Shown piece after piece: positions 1 to 6,165 of a stretch of DNA of 6,165 nt. This stretch comes from an uncultured Ruminococcus sp. Lineage in GTDB: Bacteria; Bacillota_A; Clostridia; Oscillospirales; Ruminococcaceae. The DNA is taken from the NCBI GenBank assembly GCA_946629405.1, contig CAMOXW010000186.1, positions 1 to 6,165 on the forward strand, read 5' to 3'. Under the pieces are notes generated by a model. It ran no database searches and was not told the DNA's origin. It saw only the letters and a program-made list of their open reading frames with translations. How positions within the stretch are numbered: the stretch's first letter is position 1; each line of letters opens with the position of its first letter. A program made the position numbers and the translations under genes.

Positions 1-1662
1 GACAGCCTCGCTGTAATTCTTCGTATGACCGTAGTCCTTGCCGAGGAATACCTCTTCGCTGTCAGAGCCGTAAACGACAGTTCCTATCTTCTCGGAGAAA
101 CCGTATCTTGTGACCATATTGCGTGCTATCTTGGTAGCGCGCTCGATGTCATTGGAAGCACCTGTGCAGATGTCGTCGAGGAAGATCTCCTCCGCAACTC
201 GTCCGCCGAGGAGCATTACGATGTTCTCGCGCATCTGATTGCGTGAAACGTGCTGATCGTCGGTATCCGGGCGGGTAACAGTAAGTCCAGCCGCCATACC
301 GCGCTGTATGATAGTGACCTGATGTACCTTATCCTGAGTAGGAAGATTGAATGCAGCGATAGCGTGACCAGATTCGTGGTAGGCAGTGACACGTCTGTCA
401 TGTTCAGTAACTATACGCGACTTCTTTTCGGGACCGGCGATAACCTTCATGGTAGCTTCCTCGATATCTTTCTCGGTGATAGCCATTCTGTCAGATCTTG
501 CAGCAAGGAGAGCTGCTTCATTGAGAAGGTTTTCAAGGTCTGCACCGGTGAAGCCCTGAGTAGTCTGAGCGATCACTTTAAGGTCAACATCAGGAGCGAG
601 CGGCTTGTTCTTTGCATGAACGCGGAGGATCTCCTCTCTGCCCTTAACATCGGGATAGCCGACAACGATCTGGCGGTCAAAGCGTCCCGGACGGAGAAGA
701 GCGGGGTCGAGGATATCGCGGCGGTTAGTAGCAGCGATCACTATAACGCTTTCGTTGCCGGTAAAGCCGTCCACTTCGACAAGAAGCTGGTTGAGAGTCT
801 GCTCACGTTCGTCGTGACCGCCGCCGAGACCCGCACCTCTGTGACGTCCGACAGCATCGATCTCATCAATGAAGATTATAGCGGGAGCGTGTTTTTTAGC
901 CTGATCGAATAGATCTCTTACACGCGAAGCACCGACACCAACGAACATTTCAACAAAATCAGAACCGGAGATAGGGAAGAAAGGACAGCCTGCCTCACCA
1001 GCGACAGCTCTTGCGAGAAGGGTCTTACCGGTACCGGGAGGTCCGAGAAGGAGAACGCCCTTAGGCACCTTTGCACCGATGTCCTTATACTTGTTCGGAC
1101 GCTTGAGGAAGTCAACGATCTCCTCGAGCTCCTGTTTTTCCTCATCTGCACCGGCTACGTCCTTGAAAGTAGCCTTTCGGGCGTTAGCCTGATTTTTGAG
1201 GTTAGCCTTTCCGAAGGAGGTATACTTACCGCCGCCTCCGCTCTGTTTCATCATGAAGTAGAGGATAGCGATACCGAGAATAACGGTGAGGAGAACAGGG
1301 ATCAGTGAATAGAGCCATGTCCTGTCAGTTATCTTGATAAAATTCTGCTCAAGCGGTTCATTGGGGTATTTCTTGTTGTACTCCTTACGGTAATCCTCTG
1401 TATCATCGAGGAATATTGAGACATTAGGCACCTCATACTTTTTCTTGGAGGTCTCACCTCTCAGACGGTAGGTAAGGTCGCCCGAACCGAGGTCGAGCTC
1501 ATAATAGGAGACTTCAAAGTTATCGAAGTGTTCCATGACCTCGTTATAATTTGTCTTATCGGAATTCTTGGCAAGCTTTGTGCTGACGAGATATATACAG
1601 CCGACTGCGATAAGGATTATAACTATATAGGTAAGAACACCTCTGTTTTTTCTTGGCGTCAA
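1..1662 (-). CDS. ftsH: ATP-dependent zinc metalloprotease FtsH, C-terminus cut by the window edge
   Basis: Membrane-anchored AAA+ protease that extracts and degrades misfolded membrane proteins and some regulators, acting as a hexamer facing the cytoplasm. The window holds 554 codons of a family usually about 600-700 residues long. In order: membrane segment about 9-26, extracytoplasmic domain about 27-115, second membrane segment about 116-137, Gly-rich linker, and AAA+ module with Walker A GPPGTGKT 207-214, pore motif FVG 240-242, Walker B IIFIDEID 262-269 and second-region-of-homology arginines R324 and R327. The protease domain has zinc motif HESGH 429-433 (many homologues have HEAGH) and a probable third zinc ligand D505 in a GASND context. 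No frameshift or missing catalytic residue is seen. The start is taken as TTG at 1662, because GGAG lies 8 nt upstream; an in-frame GTG at 1671 (VDNL...) is the alternative. It follows tilS directly and probably shares its transcript. Confidence 0.97.
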   Translation of the reverse strand, partial: MTPRKNRGVLTYIVIILIAVGCIYLVSTKLAKNSDKTNYNEVMEHFDNFEVSYYELDLGSGDLTYRLRGETSKKKYEVPNVSIFLDDTEDYRKEYNKKYPNEPLEQNFIKITDRTWLYSLIPVLLTVILGIAILYFMMKQSGGGGKYTSFGKANLKNQANARKATFKDVAGADEEKQELEEIVDFLKRPNKYKDIGAKVPKGVLLLGPPGTGKTLLARAVAGEAGCPFFPISGSDFVEMFVGVGASRVRDLFDQAKKHAPAIIFIDEIDAVGRHRGAGLGGGHDEREQTLNQLLVEVDGFTGNESVIVIAATNRRDILDPALLRPGRFDRQIVVGYPDVKGREEILRVHAKNKPLAPDVDLKVIAQTTQGFTGADLENLLNEAALLAARSDRMAITEKDIEEATMKVIAGPEKKSRIVTEHDRRVTAYHESGHAIAAFNLPTQDKVHQVTIIQRGMAAGLTVTRPDTDDQHVSRNQMRENIVMLLGGRVAEEIFLDDICTGASNDIERATKIARNMVTRYGFSEKIGTVVYGSDSEEVFLGKDYGHTKNYSEAV

Positions 1663-1670
1663 ATTATCCA

Positions 1671-1674
1671 CTCC
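1671..1674 (-). promoter_or_regulatory. Ribosome binding site of ftsH (decides the start)
   Basis: GGAG read on the minus strand, 8 nt before the TTG at 1662-1660. The alternative GTG at 1671-1669 shares its first G with this motif and has only a weak GGA further upstream (1677-1679). This is why TTG is preferred, though a GTG start cannot be excluded. Confidence 0.6.
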
Positions 1675-1680
1675 AATCCA

Positions 1681-3018
1681 TTAAATATTCCTGACTGTGA
1701 CGGTCAGGATCCTGCGCGTACTGCTGTCAGGCTTCACACGATCGGCGATGCCAAGACCTTCCGCGAGTATTGTACCACCCTCGTCCTCTATGAAATGAAG
1801 GAAGCTTCTGTCATGAGGTGGTATTTTTTCATTGATAAGTTTTTTCACAGAGGAAGTAAAATCTCTTCCGGAAAGGCGGATCCGGTCGCCGCAGCGCCGG
1901 TTTCGCAAAAACGCCTTACCTAATATTTTATCATAATCTAACTCATAAGATGTTACGAAACTGTTAACGTGTTCAGTTTTCTTCAAATCATCACATAAGT
2001 GCAGCTCACAGCAGACTGTTCTGCCGTGGAATATACTGTTTTCTCCGAGTACAAGTTCTGCGGAAAGTTCAGGAATGTCCTGCTTTATTATCCTTTCGAG
2101 CCGCAGTTCTTTTCCGTCTGATACAAGGAACAGATCGCCGCGTACATTGAGTTTACCAGAGCTTACAATGATCTTATCGGCAAGATCAAGCCTTTCTGCC
2201 GAATAGGGTACAGCGTTGTCAGAGAGAAGCCTTGCGGTGCAGCGTTTTCTTATAACAGCAGGAAAAGCAGAAATACTGGTGAGAGTATTTCCATTACGGC
2301 ACAAATTCTCAGCGCGGTCAGTTTCAGCCTCAATGAAGGAATTTTCCTCTCTCAGTGCCGCAGCAGAACGGGCAGCCGTAACCGCGGCTGAAGGATTGAT
2401 TTCCCTGAGCTGCGGGATGATCCTGTGACGTATTTTATTACGGGTATGATCGTCCGCAAGATTGGTGCTGTCTGTAACAAAGCTTTGTCCGGCGTCAGCA
2501 AGGAATCCTTCGATCTCGCTGCGCGTGACAGTAAGCAGGGGACGGATAATATTTCCGCGCACCGGAGGTATCCCGGCGAGTCCCTTCAGAGCAGTACCGC
2601 GGACGAGATTGAGGATCATAGTCTCAAGGTTATCGTCTGCATTGTGTGCGGTAGCAAGCTTTTTCCCTCGGGAATTATCTGCAAAAATCTTATATCGCAG
2701 GATCCTGGCAGCTTCTTCCTCGGAGAGAGAATTCTTATCCGCATGATCTCTCACATTGCAGGAGACCGCCTTAAAAGTGATCCCGAGCCGCTTACAGAGC
2801 TGGCGGCAGAAATCCTCATCGCGTAGGCTTTCCATGCCCCTGAGACAATGGTTGACGTGCAGTGCTTCGACAGTTATCCCGAGCCTTTCAGAAAGACTGC
2901 TTAGCGCCAGAAGAAGGCAAACGCTGTCAGCGCCGCCTGACAGTCCGCAGACCACGCATTCTCCGGGAGCAAGCATTTTCTCGCCTGTAACGAAGCTGAA
3001 TATTTTCTCAGTTATCAT
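1681..3018 (-). CDS. tilS: tRNA(Ile)-lysidine synthetase TilS
   Basis: Cytoplasmic enzyme that uses ATP and lysine to convert C34 of the CAU-anticodon tRNA-Ile to lysidine, so that it reads AUA and is charged with isoleucine. The 445-residue product is of normal length. The N-terminal PP-loop ATPase domain has the signature SGGADS at 27-32, HVNHCLRG at 54-61, HNADDNLET at 125-133 (a variant of HxADDQxET) and the substrate-binding stretch around DSTN 183-186 and RNKIRH 193-198. A variable middle domain follows, then the TilS C-terminal tRNA-binding domain at about 367-445, marked by RRCGDRIR and KKLINEKIP. The ATG at 3018 is chosen because it comes 1 nt after the dnaB stop, has GGAG 7 nt upstream, and gives the usual family N-terminus. 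The frame stays open upstream to 3276, but that part lies within dnaB and has no TilS likeness. Translation is probably coupled to dnaB. ftsH follows with no hpt between. Confidence 0.96.
   Translation of the reverse strand: MITEKIFSFVTGEKMLAPGECVVCGLSGGADSVCLLLALSSLSERLGITVEALHVNHCLRGMESLRDEDFCRQLCKRLGITFKAVSCNVRDHADKNSLSEEEAARILRYKIFADNSRGKKLATAHNADDNLETMILNLVRGTALKGLAGIPPVRGNIIRPLLTVTRSEIEGFLADAGQSFVTDSTNLADDHTRNKIRHRIIPQLREINPSAAVTAARSAAALREENSFIEAETDRAENLCRNGNTLTSISAFPAVIRKRCTARLLSDNAVPYSAERLDLADKIIVSSGKLNVRGDLFLVSDGKELRLERIIKQDIPELSAELVLGENSIFHGRTVCCELHLCDDLKKTEHVNSFVTSYELDYDKILGKAFLRNRRCGDRIRLSGRDFTSSVKKLINEKIPPHDRSFLHFIEDEGGTILAEGLGIADRVKPDSSTRRILTVTVRNI
1689..1709 (-). repeat. Perfect 7-bp inverted repeat across the last codons of tilS
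   Basis: On the transcribed strand TCCTGAC and GTCAGGA flank a 7-nt loop, ending 5 nt before the tilS stop codon and about 14 nt before the ftsH ribosome binding site. No T-run follows (the next bases are AATATTTAATGG), so it does not look like an intrinsic terminator. It could be an mRNA structure affecting ftsH initiation or transcript processing. It could equally be a chance product of the codons for Ile-Leu-Thr-Val-Thr-Val-Arg. Confidence 0.4.
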
Positions 3019-3019
3019 A

Positions 3020-4375
3020 TCAGTTCTCCGGAGCCTCGCTGAATTCAGGATTTGAAAAACGTGTATACTGGCCGTCCCAGATAAGCTCGACAATACCGGT
3101 CTCACCGTGACGGTTCTTGGCGATGATACACTCAGAGATATTCTGTCTTGGGCTTTCCTTATTGTAGTAAGAATCGCGGTACAGGAACAGAACGATATCG
3201 GCATCCTGCTCGATAGAACCGGATTCACGGAGGTCAGATAGCATCGGTCTCTTATCGGTACGTCCCTCGACCGCACGCGAAAGCTGGGAGAGGAGAATTA
3301 CCGGAACATTCAACTCCTTAGCCATGACCTTCAGCTGACGGGTGATCTCTGATATTACAACAACACGGTTATCGGAACGCGAGGTCGAGTTCATGAGCTG
3401 GAGATAGTCTATAATAACAAGTCCGAGATTTTTCATTCTTCTGAGCTTGGCCTTCATTTGTTGAACGGTCATACTTGCGGTATCGTCGATGTAAAGAGGG
3501 AGAGTGCTCAAATAGCCTGCGCTTGTTGCGAGCTTTACCCAGTCATCGCCGGAGATCCTGCCGTTTCTGAGGCTGCTTGAATCAACGAGAGCCTCTGTGG
3601 AAAGAATACGGGTCGCAAGTTGGTCCTTTGACATTTCGAGGTTGAAGGTTACGACTTCCTTATCTCCTGAGCGCCTTGCAACATTAGTTGCAATATTCAT
3701 TGCGAATGAGGTCTTACCCATACCGGGGCGAGCAGCGATGATTATGAGGTCCGACTTGTTTAGACCTGAGATCGTACTGTCGAGCTTTGAAAAGCCGGTC
3801 CTTGCACCAACGTGTTTTTCGCGGTCAGGGCCGTTCAGTCTTCCGAGTCTTTCGTAAGCCTCGGTTACAGCAGTTTTGAGGGGAACAAGTCCCTGAACAT
3901 CGCGTCCCTGACGGATATCATAGATCTTCTGCTCAGCAGCGTCAAGAAGGAGCCTTGAATCCTGTTCACCTGACTGTATATCCTCGAGGATCATTCTTGC
4001 AGCCATACCGAGGCTTCGGATGAAATATTTATCCTCAACGATCTTACAGTAGCTTTCGATATTGGCAGTAGACGGCAGGGTATCGCCGATCTCGGCAAGA
4101 TATCGTCTTCCCTCGGCGCTTGACTCAAATATGTGGAGTTTTTCAGCCTCATTGAGAACAGTGATTATATCTACAGGCTGACCGCTTGTGAACATACGCA
4201 GGATTATCGAGTATATCGACCTGTGCTGTTCACTGTAGAAATACTCCGGCTTGACCCTTTCGATAACTTCAGGGAGAGCCGAAGGGTCTGAAAGAACTGC
4301 TCCAATAACAGACTGCTCCGCCTCGATACTGTGCGGCAGATCTCTGGCGGAGAGTGAAATATTGCTTTCTTCCAT
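3020..4375 (-). CDS. dnaB: Replicative DNA helicase DnaB (DnaC in Bacillus naming)
   Basis: Hexameric 5'-3' helicase that unwinds DNA at the replication fork and works with primase and the loader. The 451-residue product matches the family length. The N-terminal all-helical domain (about 10-115) starts with the typical LPHSIEAEQSVIGA pattern. A linker follows, then the RecA-like ATPase domain from about 183. Seen motifs: Walker A ARPGMGKTS 215-223 (K221, T222); NLEMS 245-249 with the probable catalytic E247; Walker B LVIIDYLQLM 319-328 with D323; the H3 region with LLSQLSR 361-367 and DLRESGSIEQDAD 381-393; and AKNRHG 419-424 holding the probable arginine finger R422. There is no intein and no insertion. 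The stretch NRVVVISEIT differs from the common NRQQEVSEIS but keeps the core. The ATG at 4375 is the first possible start, since an in-frame TGA directly precedes it. It lies 13 nt after rplI and 1 nt before tilS. Confidence 0.98.
   Translation of the reverse strand: MEESNISLSARDLPHSIEAEQSVIGAVLSDPSALPEVIERVKPEYFYSEQHRSIYSIILRMFTSGQPVDIITVLNEAEKLHIFESSAEGRRYLAEIGDTLPSTANIESYCKIVEDKYFIRSLGMAARMILEDIQSGEQDSRLLLDAAEQKIYDIRQGRDVQGLVPLKTAVTEAYERLGRLNGPDREKHVGARTGFSKLDSTISGLNKSDLIIIAARPGMGKTSFAMNIATNVARRSGDKEVVTFNLEMSKDQLATRILSTEALVDSSSLRNGRISGDDWVKLATSAGYLSTLPLYIDDTASMTVQQMKAKLRRMKNLGLVIIDYLQLMNSTSRSDNRVVVISEITRQLKVMAKELNVPVILLSQLSRAVEGRTDKRPMLSDLRESGSIEQDADIVLFLYRDSYYNKESPRQNISECIIAKNRHGETGIVELIWDGQYTRFSNPEFSEAPEN
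3026..3029 (-). promoter_or_regulatory. Ribosome binding site of tilS inside the end of dnaB
   Basis: GGAG on the minus strand, 7 nt before the tilS ATG at 3018 and within the last codons of dnaB. With only 1 nt between the dnaB stop (3022-3020) and the tilS start, terminating ribosomes can re-initiate, so coupling is likely. Confidence 0.7.
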
Positions 4376-4381
4376 TCAGTT

Positions 4382-4385
4382 CACC
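4382..4385 (-). promoter_or_regulatory. Ribosome binding site of dnaB
   Basis: GGTG (followed by A) on the minus strand, 6 nt before the dnaB ATG at 4375, in the 13-nt gap after rplI. It is a weaker match to AGGAGG than those of its neighbours and uses a G-U pair. Confidence 0.55.
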
Positions 4386-4388
4386 GCA

Positions 4389-4835
4389 TCAGCCTTCGGC
4401 AACTTCAACGTCAATAGTCTCAGAAATGCCGTTATAAAGCTTTACATTAGCGGTATATGAACCGAAGTTCTTTATATCAGTGCTGAGAGAGATCTTCTTT
4501 TTGTCGAGCTTAACTCCGAGCTGTTCAGAGATTGCATCCGCGACATTTCCGGCAGTAACGGAGCCAAAGAGCCTGCTGTTTGAGCCTGCCTTAGCCTTGA
4601 TGATGACTTTTTTGCCCTTGAGCTTAGCAGCAGCATCCTTTGCGTTCTGTATTTCGACGTCGATCTTGTGCTGAGCTGAGGACTGCTGACCCTGGAGCTT
4701 GTTGAGATTTTCGGGAGTAGCCTCTACCGCAAGATTTTTCGGGAGGAGCATATTCCTTGCATATCCGTCAGCGACGTTCTTGATTTCTCCTTTATTTCCA
4801 GAACCTTTTACGTCCTTGAGAAAAATTACCTTCAT
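4389..4835 (-). CDS. rplI: Large-subunit ribosomal protein bL9
   Basis: Component of the 50S subunit that binds 23S rRNA near the base of the L1 stalk and helps maintain reading frame. The 148-residue product is the usual length. It starts with the family hallmark [11 protein letters not shown]; the N-terminal rRNA-binding domain (1 to about 50) carries [14 protein letters not shown] at 23-36, where many homologues have an aromatic residue at the place of M29. A long connecting helix (about 41-74) follows. The C-terminal domain (about 75-148) shows SRLFGSVT at 87-94. The start at 4835 is fixed by this N-terminus, and AGGA lies 9 nt upstream; another ATG 5 nt earlier (4840) is out of frame. 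It sits 18 nt after gdpP and 13 nt before dnaB, the order known from Bacillus (yybT-rplI-dnaC). The C-terminal residues EVAEG are intact. Confidence 0.98.
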   Translation of the reverse strand: MKVIFLKDVKGSGNKGEIKNVADGYARNMLLPKNLAVEATPENLNKLQGQQSSAQHKIDVEIQNAKDAAAKLKGKKVIIKAKAGSNSRLFGSVTAGNVADAISEQLGVKLDKKKISLSTDIKNFGSYTANVKLYNGISETIDVEVAEG

Positions 4836-4844
4836 ATCATATCT

Positions 4845-4848
4845 TCCT
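4845..4848 (-). promoter_or_regulatory. Ribosome binding site of rplI
   Basis: AGGA within AAAGGAAG on the minus strand, 9 nt before the rplI ATG (4835) and 4 nt before an earlier out-of-frame ATG (4840). Both could be reached from the same site. Only the 4835 start gives bL9. Confidence 0.65.
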
Positions 4849-4853
4849 TTCGG

Positions 4854-6165
4854 TTATGTATTTTCAGTTGAAACCGCACGTTCGTCAATAGCTTTATTAA
4901 GTGAACGGACAGCTTCGTCCATAGAGCAGTTTTCGAGCTGGGCAGCCGCCATTGACTGATGACCGCCGCCGCCGAGGAGCTCCATGATCACCTGAACGTT
5001 CACTGCGCCGAGCGAACGAGCAGAAATATTAATTGTATTGCCGGTCTTATACAGGACGAATGAGGCGTCGACTCCACTTATGCCAAGCAGCTCATCAGCA
5101 GCCTGAGGAGCAACGATCCTGATATCGTCTGACTTGAAATCGGCGACAGCGACAGCACATTTTTTCCGTATTTTAGCAGAAGAAACGATCTGTGAGCGTC
5201 GCTTGTAGGCGTCAATTGAATTTGAGAACAGCAGTTTGACCGCGACGGTATCGGCGCCAAGCTTTTTCAGGTAAGCGGCAGCTTCAAATGTACGCGAGCC
5301 GGTCCTCATGACAAAATTCTTTGTATCGAGCATTATGCCTGAGAGCAATGCATCAGCGAAGCAGCTCTGGAAACGCTCATCAGAGGTATACCGGAAATAC
5401 TGGATTATTTCAGTCACCATTTCGGCAGCGGAGGAAGCATACGGTTCATGGTGGAAGATAACAGCATTTTCGATGAAGTTGACGGTTTTTCTGTGGTGAT
5501 CTATAACGACCACGGATTTAGCGCGTTCATAGAGAAATCTGCTCTCGATGATGTCCTTGTTATGCGTATCAACGATAATAAGCAGATCCCGCTCGTTTAT
5601 CATGGTCTCGGCAGCAGAAGGAGCGATGAAAAGCTCCTTATCGGTCTGCTCCTCGATCGAATCGATCAGATGAGCTGCAAGATTTTTGCTGCGGTCAACG
5701 ACGATATGAGCCTCCTTGCCGAGAAGCCTTACCGCACCGGCAAGACCGCAGGCAGAGCCGATAGAATCGAGGTCGCCGAACCTGTGACCCATGAGGAAAA
5801 CTCTGTCAGAGGACATGATGAGATCCTGGAGTGCATTTGCGATTACCCTTGTTTTTGCGCGCGAGCGCTTTTCAATCCCCTGTGATACACCACCGAAGAA
5901 TCTGTAGCCGTTGTCGGTCTTGATAACAGCCTGATCTCCGCCGCGTCCGAGCGCCATATCAAGACACTGACGGGCGATCTTCTCGCTTTCCGCAAGTGAA
6001 TCAGCCCCCTGTCCGACGCCGATGGAAAAAGTGAGCGGGTATTTTCCTGATATCTTGATACTTCTTGCAGAATCGAGTATTCTGAACTTGCCGTTGATAA
6101 TGTTCTCAAGATGTCTGTTCTGGAGCCCGGCATAGAAGGCAGTCGAGGATGTTCTTTTGTTGAGC
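4854..6165 (-). CDS. gdpP: Cyclic-di-AMP phosphodiesterase GdpP, N-terminus cut by the window edge
   Basis: Membrane-bound DHH-DHHA1 phosphodiesterase that hydrolyses c-di-AMP to pApA and so affects cell-wall, osmotic and beta-lactam responses. The window holds the last 436 residues of a protein usually about 650; the missing part should hold two membrane segments, a PAS domain and the start of the GGDEF domain. The fragment begins in the degenerate GGDEF domain (SSTAF at fragment residues 6-10, SIGVGQGADSLAES and DMALGRGGDQAVIK after it). Next comes the DHH domain, with GHRFGDLDSIG (H127, D131, D133), VDTHN (D199), IDHHRK (D222, H223, H224) and LDTKN (D280), so all the expected metal ligands are present. 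The DHHA1 domain has ISARSLGAVNVQ and the GGGGHQSMAA motif at about 398-407. The match to Bacillus YybT is close throughout. The frame continues to the right edge without a stop, so the ATG at 5957 is internal. rplI follows after 18 nt. Confidence 0.97.
   Translation of the reverse strand, partial: LNKRTSSTAFYAGLQNRHLENIINGKFRILDSARSIKISGKYPLTFSIGVGQGADSLAESEKIARQCLDMALGRGGDQAVIKTDNGYRFFGGVSQGIEKRSRAKTRVIANALQDLIMSSDRVFLMGHRFGDLDSIGSACGLAGAVRLLGKEAHIVVDRSKNLAAHLIDSIEEQTDKELFIAPSAAETMINERDLLIIVDTHNKDIIESRFLYERAKSVVVIDHHRKTVNFIENAVIFHHEPYASSAAEMVTEIIQYFRYTSDERFQSCFADALLSGIMLDTKNFVMRTGSRTFEAAAYLKKLGADTVAVKLLFSNSIDAYKRRSQIVSSAKIRKKCAVAVADFKSDDIRIVAPQAADELLGISGVDASFVLYKTGNTINISARSLGAVNVQVIMELLGGGGHQSMAAAQLENCSMDEAVRSLNKAIDERAVSTENT

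Larger units (their letters stand above)
1..6165 (-). other. Probable single operon gdpP-rplI-dnaB-tilS-ftsH
   Basis: Five same-strand genes are separated by 18, 13, 1 and 18 (or 9) nt. None of the junctions has room for a promoter, and no stem followed by a T-run is seen. Co-transcription from a promoter beyond 6165 is inferred. Internal promoters inside the coding sequences cannot be ruled out by reading alone. Confidence 0.75.

Noticed and set aside
250..912. Long open frame of 220 codons on the plus strand
   Set aside because: It lies wholly antisense to the conserved AAA+ and protease coding region of ftsH, has no recognisable motif or plausible ribosome binding site, and its composition is that of a complement frame.
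1689..1709. Intrinsic terminator at the end of tilS
   Set aside because: The stem is only 7 bp and neither strand has a T-run after it. ftsH begins within about 30 nt, so termination here would separate genes that look co-transcribed.
1528..1923. Plus-strand open frame of 131 codons whose first residues look like a signal peptide
   Set aside because: It is antisense to the start of ftsH and the end of tilS. The hydrophobic start is the complement of the ftsH N-terminal region, and both overlapped genes are firmly identified.
3019..3276. In-frame upstream extension of tilS to 531 residues
   Set aside because: These 86 codons overlap the conserved 3' part of dnaB in another frame and show no TilS likeness. 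The ATG at 3018 has a good ribosome binding site and gives the usual N-terminus.
5448..5885. Plus-strand open frame of 145 codons
   Set aside because: It is antisense to the DHH domain of gdpP, where the minus frame carries all the metal-binding motifs. It is a shadow frame.
5843..6133. Minus-strand open frame of 96 codons overlapping the gdpP region
   Set aside because: The gdpP frame reads through the same bases with family motifs (SIGVG, ALGRGGDQ) up to the window edge, so the other minus frame is a shadow and there is no frameshift.
1..6165. Mobile element, CRISPR array, tRNA/rRNA, riboswitch or defence system
   Set aside because: Five conserved housekeeping genes fill the window with gaps of 18 nt or less. 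No direct repeat array, transposase-like product or structured RNA-sized gap is present.

Overview
The window is a compact block of housekeeping genes, all on the minus strand. It contains the 3' two-thirds of gdpP, complete rplI, dnaB and tilS, and the first ~554 codons of ftsH, in that order of transcription (right to left). Both ends of the window cut a gene: gdpP lacks its N-terminal part and ftsH its C-terminal part. Base composition is moderate. The gdpP-rplI-dnaB order, the full GdpP architecture and the Shine-Dalgarno sites point to a Bacillota member. Several residue choices, such as HESGH in FtsH and the NMLLPKNLA loop in bL9, together with the joining of the gdpP-rplI-dnaB and tilS-ftsH blocks, suggest Clostridia, perhaps a Ruminococcus-like genus. 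The genus is an inference from general resemblance, not a search result.

Layout from right to left: 6165-4854 gdpP (c-di-AMP phosphodiesterase, end of the degenerate GGDEF plus DHH and DHHA1); 4835-4389 rplI (ribosomal protein bL9); 4375-3020 dnaB (replicative helicase); 3018-1681 tilS (tRNA-Ile lysidine synthetase); 1662-1 ftsH (membrane AAA+ zinc protease; start possibly 1671). Gaps are 18, 13, 1 and 18 (or 9) nt, so coding density is near total and no stretch of 300 bases lacks a gene. No promoter or terminator is visible inside the block, so it reads as part of one polycistronic unit whose promoter lies beyond 6165.

The genes link second-messenger turnover, ribosome structure, replication fork unwinding, decoding of AUA codons and membrane protein quality control. 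They share growth-related demand rather than one pathway. The main points for a second look are small. There is no hpt gene between tilS and ftsH, where many Bacillota carry one. The GdpP GGDEF signature is fully degenerate. ftsH has a non-ATG start just after an inverted repeat that overlaps the end of tilS. Two-codon ORFs sit at the rplI and dnaB starts. I found no mobile element, CRISPR array, RNA gene or undescribed system, and the sequence gives no reason to claim one.
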